From Pseudobdellovibrionaceae bacterium (GTDB lineage Bacteria; Bdellovibrionota; Bdellovibrionia; Bdellovibrionales; JAMPXM01): 6,435 nucleotides of DNA. The stretch covers positions 1-6,435 of the forward strand of contig CAJYOV010000411.1 of assembly GCA_913776405.1 (NCBI GenBank), in the 5' to 3' direction. Of this stretch, positions 1 to 5,278 are shown one piece after another; positions within the stretch are counted from its first letter, which is position 1; every line of letters starts with the position of its first letter. Made by a program: the position numbers and the translations under genes. The notes beneath the pieces are model-generated. The model saw nothing but the letters and a program-made list of their open reading frames with translations, made no database searches and was not told the DNA's origin.

Positions 1-1
1 C

Positions 2-196
2 CCCGGCCCTTCCGGATCAATCATCAAAGAAATCGAACGCGAGATGATCGTAAGACGACTCCACGTCAATCGCGGTAATCAGAGACGCACGGCGATTGAC
101 CTCGGGATTCCAAAAAGCACCCTTAACGATCGCATCAAACACTACGCGATCGACGTCAAAAAGATCGTTGATTCTGGAATCGCCGGATTGGCTTAA
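2..196 (+). CDS. C-terminal end of a Fis-type HTH regulator, probably NtrC family (5' end outside window)
   Basis: An open frame runs in from the left edge and stops at TAA 194-196, giving the last 64 residues of a protein. The segment IKEIEREMIVRRLHVNRGNQ followed by RRTAIDLGIPKSTLNDRIKHY fits the Fis-type helix-turn-helix that closes sigma-54-dependent (NtrC-family) activators. The family pattern is E-E-I-L-L then GN-x-x-x-A-A-x-x-LGI-x-x-x-T-L-x-x-K/R-I-K, and here GNQ, the A-I-D-L-GIP turn and the recognition helix KSTLNDRI are all visible. Such a domain binds enhancer-like sites in DNA. The receiver and AAA+ domains that would prove the family lie outside the window, so a stand-alone Fis-like protein is not excluded. 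The short tail after the HTH (about 15 residues, ending GIAGLA) is a normal length. The gene converges on the FliL-domain gene with only 3 bp between stops. Confidence 0.85.
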   Translation, partial: PGPSGSIIKEIEREMIVRRLHVNRGNQRRTAIDLGIPKSTLNDRIKHYAIDVKKIVDSGIAGLA

Positions 197-204
197 CGCT
201 TAAG
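192..204. repeat. Small perfect dyad spanning two convergent stop codons
   Basis: CTTAA-CGC-TTAAG is a perfect inverted repeat. Each arm contains the TAA stop of one of the two convergent genes. It is followed on the plus strand by G and TTTT, but the stem is AT-rich and only 5 bp long. I read it as at most a weak bidirectional terminator; the symmetry may simply arise from two facing TAA codons in similar context. Confidence 0.3.
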
Positions 205-1189
205 GTTTTAGAACAATCGATTTGAAAAACACGCGGCGAATGCGACCGCGTGTCAGGAAGTCGTTCAGGTTTTTACGGATGAAAACCTTCAACTTATTTT
301 TGCCCTCATCCGTAATGAGTTCGTCATACGACATTTGCTCAAGCGTTCTCGAGATGACGTCTCTCGCTTCACTGTCGCGGTCTTTGAGTTCGACCGCGCC
401 CTCTTGGCTGCCGGCTTCTAAGTAAAGATCGATGAGCGCCATCGGGTTTGAGCCATCTTCTGGCGGCTTCAAGTTTACAATTAAGCGCTCGATCAAAACG
501 ATGTGCTCTGGGTGCAGCATCGGATCGTTGAGATCGACCCATTTTGCGTCTTTCTCGATCTCGAATTTTTCAGACGCGACTGTCCCAAAGTTCAAAAGAA
601 AGTTCTTCTCGAGCGAAGGCAGAAAGTTTCCACGGTAAGCGATGAGGGTCATCGTCACGGAGGCGCCGCCGAGAAGAGCCACGAAGACAACGAGAAGCTT
701 CGACTTCAGCGGTAAGGCGCCAAATTTTGCGAGTGTCGACTTGATTGCGCAACCGACCGCGCCTGCACCACTCTTCAGTGCAAGGCCGATTTTCTTTAAA
801 CCAGCGACGAGCATCGGAACGCCCGAAACTCTTAACCAAACACCGAAGTTTTTGAGTGTGAACGCAAGCTGCTTCAACTTGCGCACAGGGCGCTTCACAA
901 GAAAAACGAAGATCTTCTTGGGACCCTTAGCGCTGAGTTCGGCCTTTTCCCGAGTGACGACATTTTCGATTTCGGCATCAGGCACCACTTCGGACTCAAC
1001 CGGCTCAGAGCCAATGGCTTTAAGCTCCTCAAGACCTGCGGTGAATTCTGGATCCTCAACCGCGAGAATCTCGTCAATCTTATCGGTTGCCGTACCAGGC
1101 GGCGACGACACATCCGATTCCGCAACGAGAGCCTCGAGCGAAATCGTGTCATCCGGATTGGAATTTCTTGAAGTGTCGTTTGTGGCCAC
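200..1189 (-). CDS. FliL-domain single-pass membrane protein with long cytoplasmic N-terminal extension
   Basis: The protein is 329 residues if it starts at the GTG at 1187-1189. Residues about 4-84 are acidic and low in hydrophobics. Residues about 88-164 are basic with amphipathic stretches (many K, L, F). Residues about 163-185 form one clear transmembrane segment (LLVVFVALLGGASVTMTLIA). The last ~100 residues lie beyond the membrane and match the FliL pattern: a beta region (IVLIERLIVNLKP), then a helix with SYDELITDEGKNKLK, then LNDFLTRGRIRRVFFKSIVL at the very end. FliL proteins are inner-membrane partners of the flagellar stator; the C-terminal domain is periplasmic and stomatin-like. 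Canonical FliL is about 150-180 residues with a short N-terminus, so the 160-residue extension is unusual. No flagellar gene is adjacent, so a paralogue with a different role is likely. The start is uncertain: an in-frame TTG at 1297 would add 36 residues, but that stretch is rich in R/H/C and looks non-coding. MATNDTSRNS from the GTG looks like a normal start, though no Shine-Dalgarno is obvious. Confidence 0.8.
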   Translation of the reverse strand: MATNDTSRNSNPDDTISLEALVAESDVSSPPGTATDKIDEILAVEDPEFTAGLEELKAIGSEPVESEVVPDAEIENVVTREKAELSAKGPKKIFVFLVKRPVRKLKQLAFTLKNFGVWLRVSGVPMLVAGLKKIGLALKSGAGAVGCAIKSTLAKFGALPLKSKLLVVFVALLGGASVTMTLIAYRGNFLPSLEKNFLLNFGTVASEKFEIEKDAKWVDLNDPMLHPEHIVLIERLIVNLKPPEDGSNPMALIDLYLEAGSQEGAVELKDRDSEARDVISRTLEQMSYDELITDEGKNKLKVFIRKNLNDFLTRGRIRRVFFKSIVLKP

Positions 1190-1264
1190 GTTGAGATAAG
1201 TCTGCCATTTAACTGACGCATTCGCACGAAGTACGTGATGGCTGGTCGCGCGTACATAGGGGTT

Positions 1265-1279
1265 GCACCTGACAGGTGC
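1265..1279. promoter_or_regulatory. 15-bp palindrome, candidate operator in divergent intergenic region
   Basis: GCACCTG-A-CAGGTGC has 7-bp perfect arms around one central base. It lies in the 179-bp gap between the divergently transcribed FliL-domain and lipoprotein genes (with the GTG start for the former). Symmetry around a single base and the divergent location suit a dimeric repressor or activator site. I could not assign a regulator family and could not place a convincing -35/-10 pair next to it. Confidence 0.35.
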
Positions 1280-1305
1280 GCCATCGAAAGCGCTCAAGCC
1301 ACCAA

Positions 1306-1317
1306 CTTAGGTCTAAG
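1306..1317. promoter_or_regulatory. Short dyad CTTAG-GT-CTAAG, possible second operator half
   Basis: This is a perfect 5-bp inverted repeat with a 2-bp centre, 26 bp from the 15-bp palindrome in the same divergent gap and about 50 bp upstream of the lipoprotein ATG. Its short length means chance is a real possibility. No good sigma-70 promoter is visible beside it. Confidence 0.2.
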
Positions 1318-1368
1318 CGTTTTGAAAAGTCGAAGCGGAGTCTGTCGAGATGAGAGAAACTTAAATCT

Positions 1369-2010
1369 ATGAAGTACGTGTCTCTTTTCATCGCCGCTAC
1401 CAGCGTGGGCCTACTCCTCACTCAAGCGGGCTGCGCGAGTCTCAGTCGCTCATCGAAGAGCGGCTACAGTTCTTACGGAAAAGTCCAGGGCGATCGTCCA
1501 GATCGACGCACGCAAGATCGTTTAAAGTCACAGCAAGAGCTTGGTTTCACAGACGACGAGATGAATTCGGACGAGCGCGCCCTCGTTGCAGATCGATCAG
1601 CGCTAAGAAATCTTGAAAAGCAGCTCGAAGGCAAACGTGAGACCGAACAATACTATAAGAACAAACCGTATATGCGAAGTGACAGAGAGCGCATGGCGTT
1701 CTTAGCGGTAGATGGTTATGAAAATCGGCAACGCTGGCTTGAACGTAAAGGTATCAACGGCGCGCAGACCGCACCGACTGCGCCGATTCAAGCGTTGATT
1801 GAGGTGAATGACATCACGATCGGCATGACCAAGCAGGCCGTGCGTGATTCTTGGGGTGAACCCGAGTTAGTCGAAGTTGCGGGCAACCCCGTGTATGGCA
1901 ATGAACGTTGGGCTTACAGCGAGCAAGTGCCGTCATCGGACGGTTACATGACCGAGCACCGACTCGTTTACTTCGAGTCGGGCCGAGTTGTCGGTTGGGA
2001 AAAGAAGTAA
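1369..2010 (+). CDS. Outer-envelope lipoprotein with C-terminal BamE/SmpA-like domain
   Basis: The protein has 213 residues. It starts with a lipoprotein-type signal: K2, a hydrophobic core (VSLFIAATSVGLLL) and TQAGC with the acceptor Cys at residue 22. Gln at -3 is unusual for a lipobox but Ala-Gly-Cys is standard. Position +2 is Ala, which in the E. coli rule would favour outer-membrane sorting. Residues 23-60 are Ser/Arg-rich and disordered-looking. Residues 61-130 are charged and probably helical (many E, R, K, including two ER pairs near 107-126). Residues about 149-211 read ITIGMTKQAVRDSWGEPELV, then WAYSEQ, then LVYFESGRVVGWE, which is the layout of the BamE/SmpA/OmlA fold (I-x-x-GM-x-x-x-x-V-x-x-x-x-G-x-P ... 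W-x-Y ... L-x-F-x-x-x-x-V). True BamE is shorter (about 110 residues) and lacks the long middle segment, so I do not call this bamE. A weak GAGAG lies about 12 nt before the ATG. The gene converges on polA. Confidence 0.82.
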   Translation: MKYVSLFIAATSVGLLLTQAGCASLSRSSKSGYSSYGKVQGDRPDRRTQDRLKSQQELGFTDDEMNSDERALVADRSALRNLEKQLEGKRETEQYYKNKPYMRSDRERMAFLAVDGYENRQRWLERKGINGAQTAPTAPIQALIEVNDITIGMTKQAVRDSWGEPELVEVAGNPVYGNERWAYSEQVPSSDGYMTEHRLVYFESGRVVGWEKK

Positions 2011-2025
2011 CCCGTTTCAGAGACC

Positions 2026-2056
2026 GGCTCACACTCTTACGAGTGAGCTGAGAGCC
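2026..2056. terminator. Nested hairpins between convergent lipoprotein gene and polA
   Basis: An outer stem GGCTC (2026-2030) / GAGCC (2052-2056) encloses CACTC (2032-2036) - TTAC - GAGTG (2041-2045). An alternative pairing is GCTCAC (2027-2032) / GTGAGC (2043-2048). The structure overlaps the polA stop codon (2037-2039) and lies 16 bp after the lipoprotein stop, so it could act on transcripts from both sides. No T-tract follows on either strand, so it is not a canonical intrinsic terminator; it might serve as an mRNA 3'-end stabiliser or a Rho-associated end. Confidence 0.35.
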
Positions 2057-4688
2057 AGTCCTTACCGCTACCCGTGTTCACTTTGAGTGGAACGTTCAGC
2101 TTTGCAACGTTCTCCATGTGCGATGCAACTTCTAAACAGACGTGATCGACCGAGTCTTCGTGAGCCTCGAACACCAATTCGTCATGCACTTGAAGAAGCA
2201 TGCGCGCATTCTCAGGGTTACCGACTTTAATCATCGCCAGCTTCACTAGATCGGAAGCGGTGCCTTGAATCGGCGCATTGATAGCTGCGCGCTCGCCGAA
2301 TTGACGAACGGATCCAGACTGACTGTAAAGCTCGTCAAGGTAGCGCCGGCGCCCGAAGATCGTTTCAACGTAGCCTTTCTTCTTCGCCTCTTCGATGGTG
2401 TCCGTCATGTATTGCTGTACACCCGAAAAGCGAGAGAAATACCGATTGATGATATCGGTCGCCTCTTTGCGAGAGATGCGAAGTGTTTCCGCTAAGCCGA
2501 AGGCCCCTTGGCCGTAGGCAAGACCGAAGTTAACGGCCTTCGCTTTCCGACGCATGTCACTTGTGACTTCTTTGATTTTCACTTCGAAGACTTCACTCGC
2601 AGTTGCCGTGTGGATATCAATATCGTTCTCGAACGCTCGAGTGAGGCCCGGGTCGCTCGTGATGTGCGCCAAAATGCGAAGTTCAATTTGGCTGTAGTCG
2701 GCTGAAACAAGCTGGTGATTCGGTGCCGCGATGAAAGCGCCACGCACCTGGTTTCCACGCTCAGTGCGAATCGGAATATTCTGAAGATTCGGGTTGATAC
2801 TCGATAGGCGACCTGTCGTCGTTGACGCTTGGTTAAACGTCGTATGGATACGCCCCGTGTCTTTATTTACCAGGAGTGGCAACGATTCAACGTAAGTCGA
2901 ACGCAGCTTCGTCAACTCGCGCCACTGAATGAGTTTTCCAGCGATGTCGTATTCGTGCGAGAGCTTCTCAAGGACATCGGCGTCCGTCGAGTAGCCAGTT
3001 TTTGTTTTCTTACCTGGAGGCAGCTTGAGCTTCTCGAAAAGAACTTGGCCCAGCTGTTTCGTCGAACCGATGTTGAACGCTTCGCCTGCGAGGCCGTGAA
3101 TCTCTTTTTCGAGACCTTGAATATCGGAGAGTAACCCTTGCGACTGTTTCGCAAGCGCTGCCGTGTCGATGAGAATCCCCGCCTGCTCCATTGAAACGAG
3201 AATCGGCACAAGCGGCTGCTCGATCTCGAACAGAACCTTCTCGCCGTTGATCGTCGTCAGTTTTCTACGAAGATGACCTTCGAGCTGAAGATGCGCACTT
3301 AAGATCTGCGTTGGAGTTGGCAAATCTGGAAGTTGCTGGCCGTTATACAACGTGAAAAGCGGTTGAACCGCATCAATCGGTGCCGCGCGAATGACGTAGG
3401 CTGCCAACATCTGATCCCAAACTGTTTCGGGCGCAGAGATGGCATGCGATTTCGCAAACGACTTGATATCGAAACCTTTGTACTTCAACTTTTTTTCGTT
3501 GAAAAGTTCACCGAGCTCCACGCCTTGAGCGGCGATTTCAGCGATGGTGAAACCCGAACCATTCGCTTGAGCTACGAAGCTCCCACGCTCTGTTTGAAGG
3601 GCCCACGTTTCCGTTTCGGGCTTCAACCATTTTGCCAACTGACCGAGGTCGAAACGTTCTTCTTTTATTGCGCCGATCTCGACTTTCACGTCCTCGACAA
3701 CTGGCATCGGTGGCGCCTTGCGAACAAACTTGTTCAGACCGTCGGCAGAGCCACGCACGGTCGAAATTTCGTGACCTTTCGGATTGAGAATTTGCGCAAC
3801 CGAGTCTTCGCTGACAGGTGTCGGCTTCGGTTCGCCTGGAATTTCGCCCAACAACGTTTTCGCAAACGTTTTGAAATCGAGTTCCATTAAAAGAGCGCTT
3901 AATTCATCTCGGTGAATTGGCTTTAAGCGCAAGTCTTCGGGCTGAACACCAAGGTTCATATCGCAAACGATGGTGACCAGTTTCTTCGAGAGAAACGCTT
4001 CGTCTTTCGATTCGATCAATTTCTTTTGAGTCGCACCTTTGATCGCGTCGATGTTGTCGTATATATCTTCGAGCGATTCGAATTCGGCCAAGAGTTTTTG
4101 CGCACCTTTTTCGCCGATCCCTTTGACCCCAGCCACGTTGTCGGACGAATCGCCAACGATCGAAAGATAGTCGATGAACTTACGAGGCTCGACACCCCAT
4201 TTGTTGACGACACCTGCTTCGTCGTAGCGGATATCTTTCATCGTGTCGTACATAGACACGTAAGGCTTCACGAGCTGCGCGAAGTCTTTATCGCTCGAGA
4301 CGATGACGACTTCGAGGCCGTGATCGCGACCGAGTTTTGTTAACGTGCCGATGATATCGTCAGCCTCGTACTTTGCGTAATCCAAACACGGGATGCCGAG
4401 TGCTTCAGAGAGTCTACGAATATAAGGAATCTGCGGCACGAGATCTTCCGGCATTTCGGACCGATTCGCTTTGTAGCGCGGATCGATCTCCTTACGGAAG
4501 CTGTCGCTCGATTGGTCGAAGCAAAAGGCCATGTAGTCCGGGCGGATCTCACGCAAGAGTTTTACGGTCATCGATAAAAAACCGTAGAGCGCGTTGACGG
4601 GAAGTCCCGCTGGATTTGACAGCGGACGGATCGCGTAAAACGCGCGGAAGATCATGGAACTAACGTCGACCAAATAAAGCTTCTTCAT
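2037..4688 (-). CDS. polA: DNA polymerase I (5' nuclease plus polymerase; 3'-5' exonuclease domain degenerate)
   Basis: The protein has 883 residues, slightly shorter than E. coli PolA (928). It fills gaps and removes RNA primers during lagging-strand synthesis and repair. The 5'-nuclease domain (about 1-290) keeps its metal ligands: D8, D58 (FCFD), YEADD with E108/D110/D111, SSDKD with D133/D135, and VGDSSDN with D180/D183, followed by the helix-hairpin-helix VKGIGEKGA. The middle region (about 335-470) aligns with the 3'-5' exonuclease fold, but the DTE motif reads L-Q-T-E (Q365, E367) and the E. coli D501 position appears to be Ser464; only D407 (YKGFD) resembles the D424 ligand. The polymerase domain (about 480-883) is intact: motif A DYSQIELRI (D664, steric-gate E669), motif B RRKAKAVNFGLAYG (R713, K717, F721, Y725) and motif C VHDE (H835, D836). 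F721, not Tyr, predicts normal ddNTP discrimination. The ATG at 4686-4688 is the only sensible start, as MKKLYLVD directly gives the D8 motif. Its GGAGG lies 13 nt upstream inside a hairpin. Confidence 0.98.
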   Translation of the reverse strand: MKKLYLVDVSSMIFRAFYAIRPLSNPAGLPVNALYGFLSMTVKLLREIRPDYMAFCFDQSSDSFRKEIDPRYKANRSEMPEDLVPQIPYIRRLSEALGIPCLDYAKYEADDIIGTLTKLGRDHGLEVVIVSSDKDFAQLVKPYVSMYDTMKDIRYDEAGVVNKWGVEPRKFIDYLSIVGDSSDNVAGVKGIGEKGAQKLLAEFESLEDIYDNIDAIKGATQKKLIESKDEAFLSKKLVTIVCDMNLGVQPEDLRLKPIHRDELSALLMELDFKTFAKTLLGEIPGEPKPTPVSEDSVAQILNPKGHEISTVRGSADGLNKFVRKAPPMPVVEDVKVEIGAIKEERFDLGQLAKWLKPETETWALQTERGSFVAQANGSGFTIAEIAAQGVELGELFNEKKLKYKGFDIKSFAKSHAISAPETVWDQMLAAYVIRAAPIDAVQPLFTLYNGQQLPDLPTPTQILSAHLQLEGHLRRKLTTINGEKVLFEIEQPLVPILVSMEQAGILIDTAALAKQSQGLLSDIQGLEKEIHGLAGEAFNIGSTKQLGQVLFEKLKLPPGKKTKTGYSTDADVLEKLSHEYDIAGKLIQWRELTKLRSTYVESLPLLVNKDTGRIHTTFNQASTTTGRLSSINPNLQNIPIRTERGNQVRGAFIAAPNHQLVSADYSQIELRILAHITSDPGLTRAFENDIDIHTATASEVFEVKIKEVTSDMRRKAKAVNFGLAYGQGAFGLAETLRISRKEATDIINRYFSRFSGVQQYMTDTIEEAKKKGYVETIFGRRRYLDELYSQSGSVRQFGERAAINAPIQGTASDLVKLAMIKVGNPENARMLLQVHDELVFEAHEDSVDHVCLEVASHMENVAKLNVPLKVNTGSGKDWLSAHS

Positions 4689-4719
4689 ACGGGCTGATTT
4701 GCCTCCGGCAAAAACCCGT
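4689..4719 (-). promoter_or_regulatory. polA leader hairpin holding the Shine-Dalgarno
   Basis: Read on the minus strand, TTTGCC-GGA-GGCAAA (4712-4698) forms a perfect 6-bp stem with a 3-nt loop, and ACGGG (4719-4715) can pair with CCCGT (4693-4689) as an outer stem ending directly at the polA ATG. The only Shine-Dalgarno-like sequence, GGAGG (4706-4702), lies in the loop and 3' arm. When folded, this would hide the ribosome site. The outer stem shares bases 4716-4719 with the upstream terminator-like hairpin, so the two structures exclude each other. Confidence 0.5.
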
Positions 4720-4730
4720 GCGACGCACGG
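4710..4730 (-). terminator. Intrinsic terminator or attenuator in the regulator-polA gap
   Basis: On the minus strand CCGTGCG-T-CGCACGG (4730-4716) is a perfect 7-bp GC-rich inverted repeat; in RNA it would fold as six pairs with a GUC loop. It is followed by G and then TTTTT (4714-4710). GC stem plus U5 is the standard intrinsic terminator layout. It could end the transcript of the XRE regulator, yet it lies only 21 nt before the polA ATG, leaving no room for a promoter after it. polA transcripts must therefore read through it, which makes an attenuator more attractive than a plain terminator. The U-tract is short, so efficiency may be modest. Confidence 0.5.
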
Positions 4731-4743
4731 ATCATTGTCGAAG

Positions 4744-4772
4744 AAGCTAGTGGGTCACTCTGTTGAGGTCAA
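4744..4772 (-). promoter_or_regulatory. Possible sigma-70 promoter for polA
   Basis: On the minus strand TTGACC (4772-4767, five of six consensus bases) is followed after 17 bp by TAGCTT (4749-4744, three of six). A start near 4737 would give a leader of about 50 nt that includes the whole terminator-like hairpin and the ribosome-site hairpin. The -10 match is poor, so this is a tentative call. Confidence 0.25.
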
Positions 4773-4817
4773 AGGCGGACGAGATATGCCTACAAAATGA
4801 AATGCGCCGAAGCGGGA

Positions 4818-5090
4818 CTATTCGATGATGTCGAAGTCTGGAAGCTGGCTCAGGCCACGCTCTTTCATGATGACTTCTGCGAGAGGGCGACGCTGCACGC
4901 GGCCTGCGCAATCTTCGACTTGGTTGAAGATCATGAGAAGTCGGCTCTTCAATTCTTGAGGAACCTGCGCGCTGCCAGATTCAAAGCCAGTGATGTGCGA
5001 GAGCTGCAGGTTTAGGCAACGAGCCATTTCCGCTTGGCTGTATCCGAGGCGGTAACGAAGTTGCTTCATTTCGGCTGCTGTGTAGTTCAC
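4818..5090 (-). CDS. Small XRE-family helix-turn-helix regulator
   Basis: The protein has 90 residues from the GTG at 5088-5090. The HTH occupies about residues 5-57: TAAEMKQLRYRLGYSQAEMA followed by RCLNLQLSHITGFESGSAQV. This fits the XRE/Cro pattern of L-R-x-x-x-G-x-S-Q-x-x-x-A, a short turn, a recognition helix (LQLSHITGFE) and E-x-G. A tail of about 30 residues (GRVQRRPLAEVIMKERGLSQ and an acidic end DFDIIE) has no recognised domain. Such proteins bind DNA as dimers, often controlling their own gene or a neighbour; the target here is unknown. I prefer the GTG start because AGGAG lies exactly 8 nt upstream. An in-frame ATG at 5147 would give 109 residues but has no Shine-Dalgarno, and its extra 19 residues are encoded across a GC hairpin. 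The gene sits between ftsB and polA on the same strand. Confidence 0.85.
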   Translation of the reverse strand: MNYTAAEMKQLRYRLGYSQAEMARCLNLQLSHITGFESGSAQVPQELKSRLLMIFNQVEDCAGRVQRRPLAEVIMKERGLSQLPDFDIIE

Positions 5091-5098
5091 GACTGATG

Positions 5099-5103
5099 CT
5101 CCT
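5099..5103 (-). promoter_or_regulatory. Shine-Dalgarno AGGAG that decides the regulator start
   Basis: On the minus strand AGGAG is followed by the 8-nt spacer CATCAGTC and then GTG (5090-5088). This is the best ribosome site in the window and is the main argument for the GTG over the upstream ATG at 5147. Confidence 0.6.
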
Positions 5104-5105
5104 GC

Positions 5106-5123
5106 GGGCCGTTTGAGCGGCCC
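5106..5123 (-). promoter_or_regulatory. GC-rich leader hairpin directly upstream of the regulator's ribosome site
   Basis: GGGCCG (minus 5123-5118), loop CTCAAA, CGGCCC (5111-5106) gives six GC-dominated pairs ending 2 nt before AGGAG. Without a T-tract it is not a terminator. It may stabilise the 5' end or tune ribosome access. If translation began at 5147 this would be coding sequence instead. Confidence 0.4.
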
Positions 5124-5166
5124 AGACGAAGAGGCTTCATGCCCCATCTCTTATCTTGCACTAGAG

Positions 5167-5184
5167 CAGTTATTATTAAAACTG
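5167..5184. promoter_or_regulatory. 18-bp dyad with AT-rich centre, candidate operator for the XRE regulator
   Basis: CAGTT-N8-AACTG with centre ATTATTAA. On the minus strand the centre reads TTAATAAT and offers -10-like hexamers (TTTAAT, TAATAA), about 80 bp upstream of the regulator GTG. A short-armed dyad over a promoter core is typical for autoregulating XRE proteins. The assignment rests only on position and symmetry. Confidence 0.3.
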
Positions 5185-5278
5185 AACGCGCCGGATTTCT
5201 AGCTCAATCTTGGTAACTGTTGTGGTTAAGCCACTGATATCGCACCGGAATCGTGTGACTATTTAGCAACGGCAGTGG

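Noticed and set aside
642..1199. 185-residue open frame on the plus strand opposite the FliL-domain gene
   Set aside because: It is antisense to a gene with a clear domain and transmembrane segment; composition is Ser/Thr/Arg-rich shadow sequence with no recognisable motif or ribosome site.
1190..1297. 36-residue N-terminal extension of the FliL-domain protein from TTG 1297
   Set aside because: The extension is rich in Arg, His, Cys and Trp unlike the rest, TTG is a rare start, and the stretch carries the 15-bp palindrome. The GTG at 1189 seems better, though neither has a good Shine-Dalgarno, so some doubt remains.
1318..1368. TTGAAA at 1321-1326 as a -35 box for the lipoprotein gene
   Set aside because: No acceptable -10 hexamer occurs at 16-18 bp, so no promoter is called.
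3333..3890. 185-residue open frame on the plus strand opposite polA
   Set aside because: It lies wholly within the polA exonuclease-like region on the opposite strand; Arg/Cys/Phe-rich, no family resemblance.
4026..4343. 105-residue plus-strand open frame within polA
   Set aside because: It overlaps the highly conserved 5'-nuclease motifs of polA on the other strand, and its own product looks like nothing known.
4689..4719. Reading the polA leader hairpin as a plus-strand terminator
   Set aside because: On the plus strand the stem is followed by A-rich, not T-rich, sequence, and no plus-strand gene ends there.
5220..5275. Possible terminator for ftsB: CCACTG ... CAGTGG and GTGG-TTAAG-CCAC near 5222-5276
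   Set aside because: The arms are short or far apart, and there is no T-tract on the minus strand, so I do not list it as a terminator.
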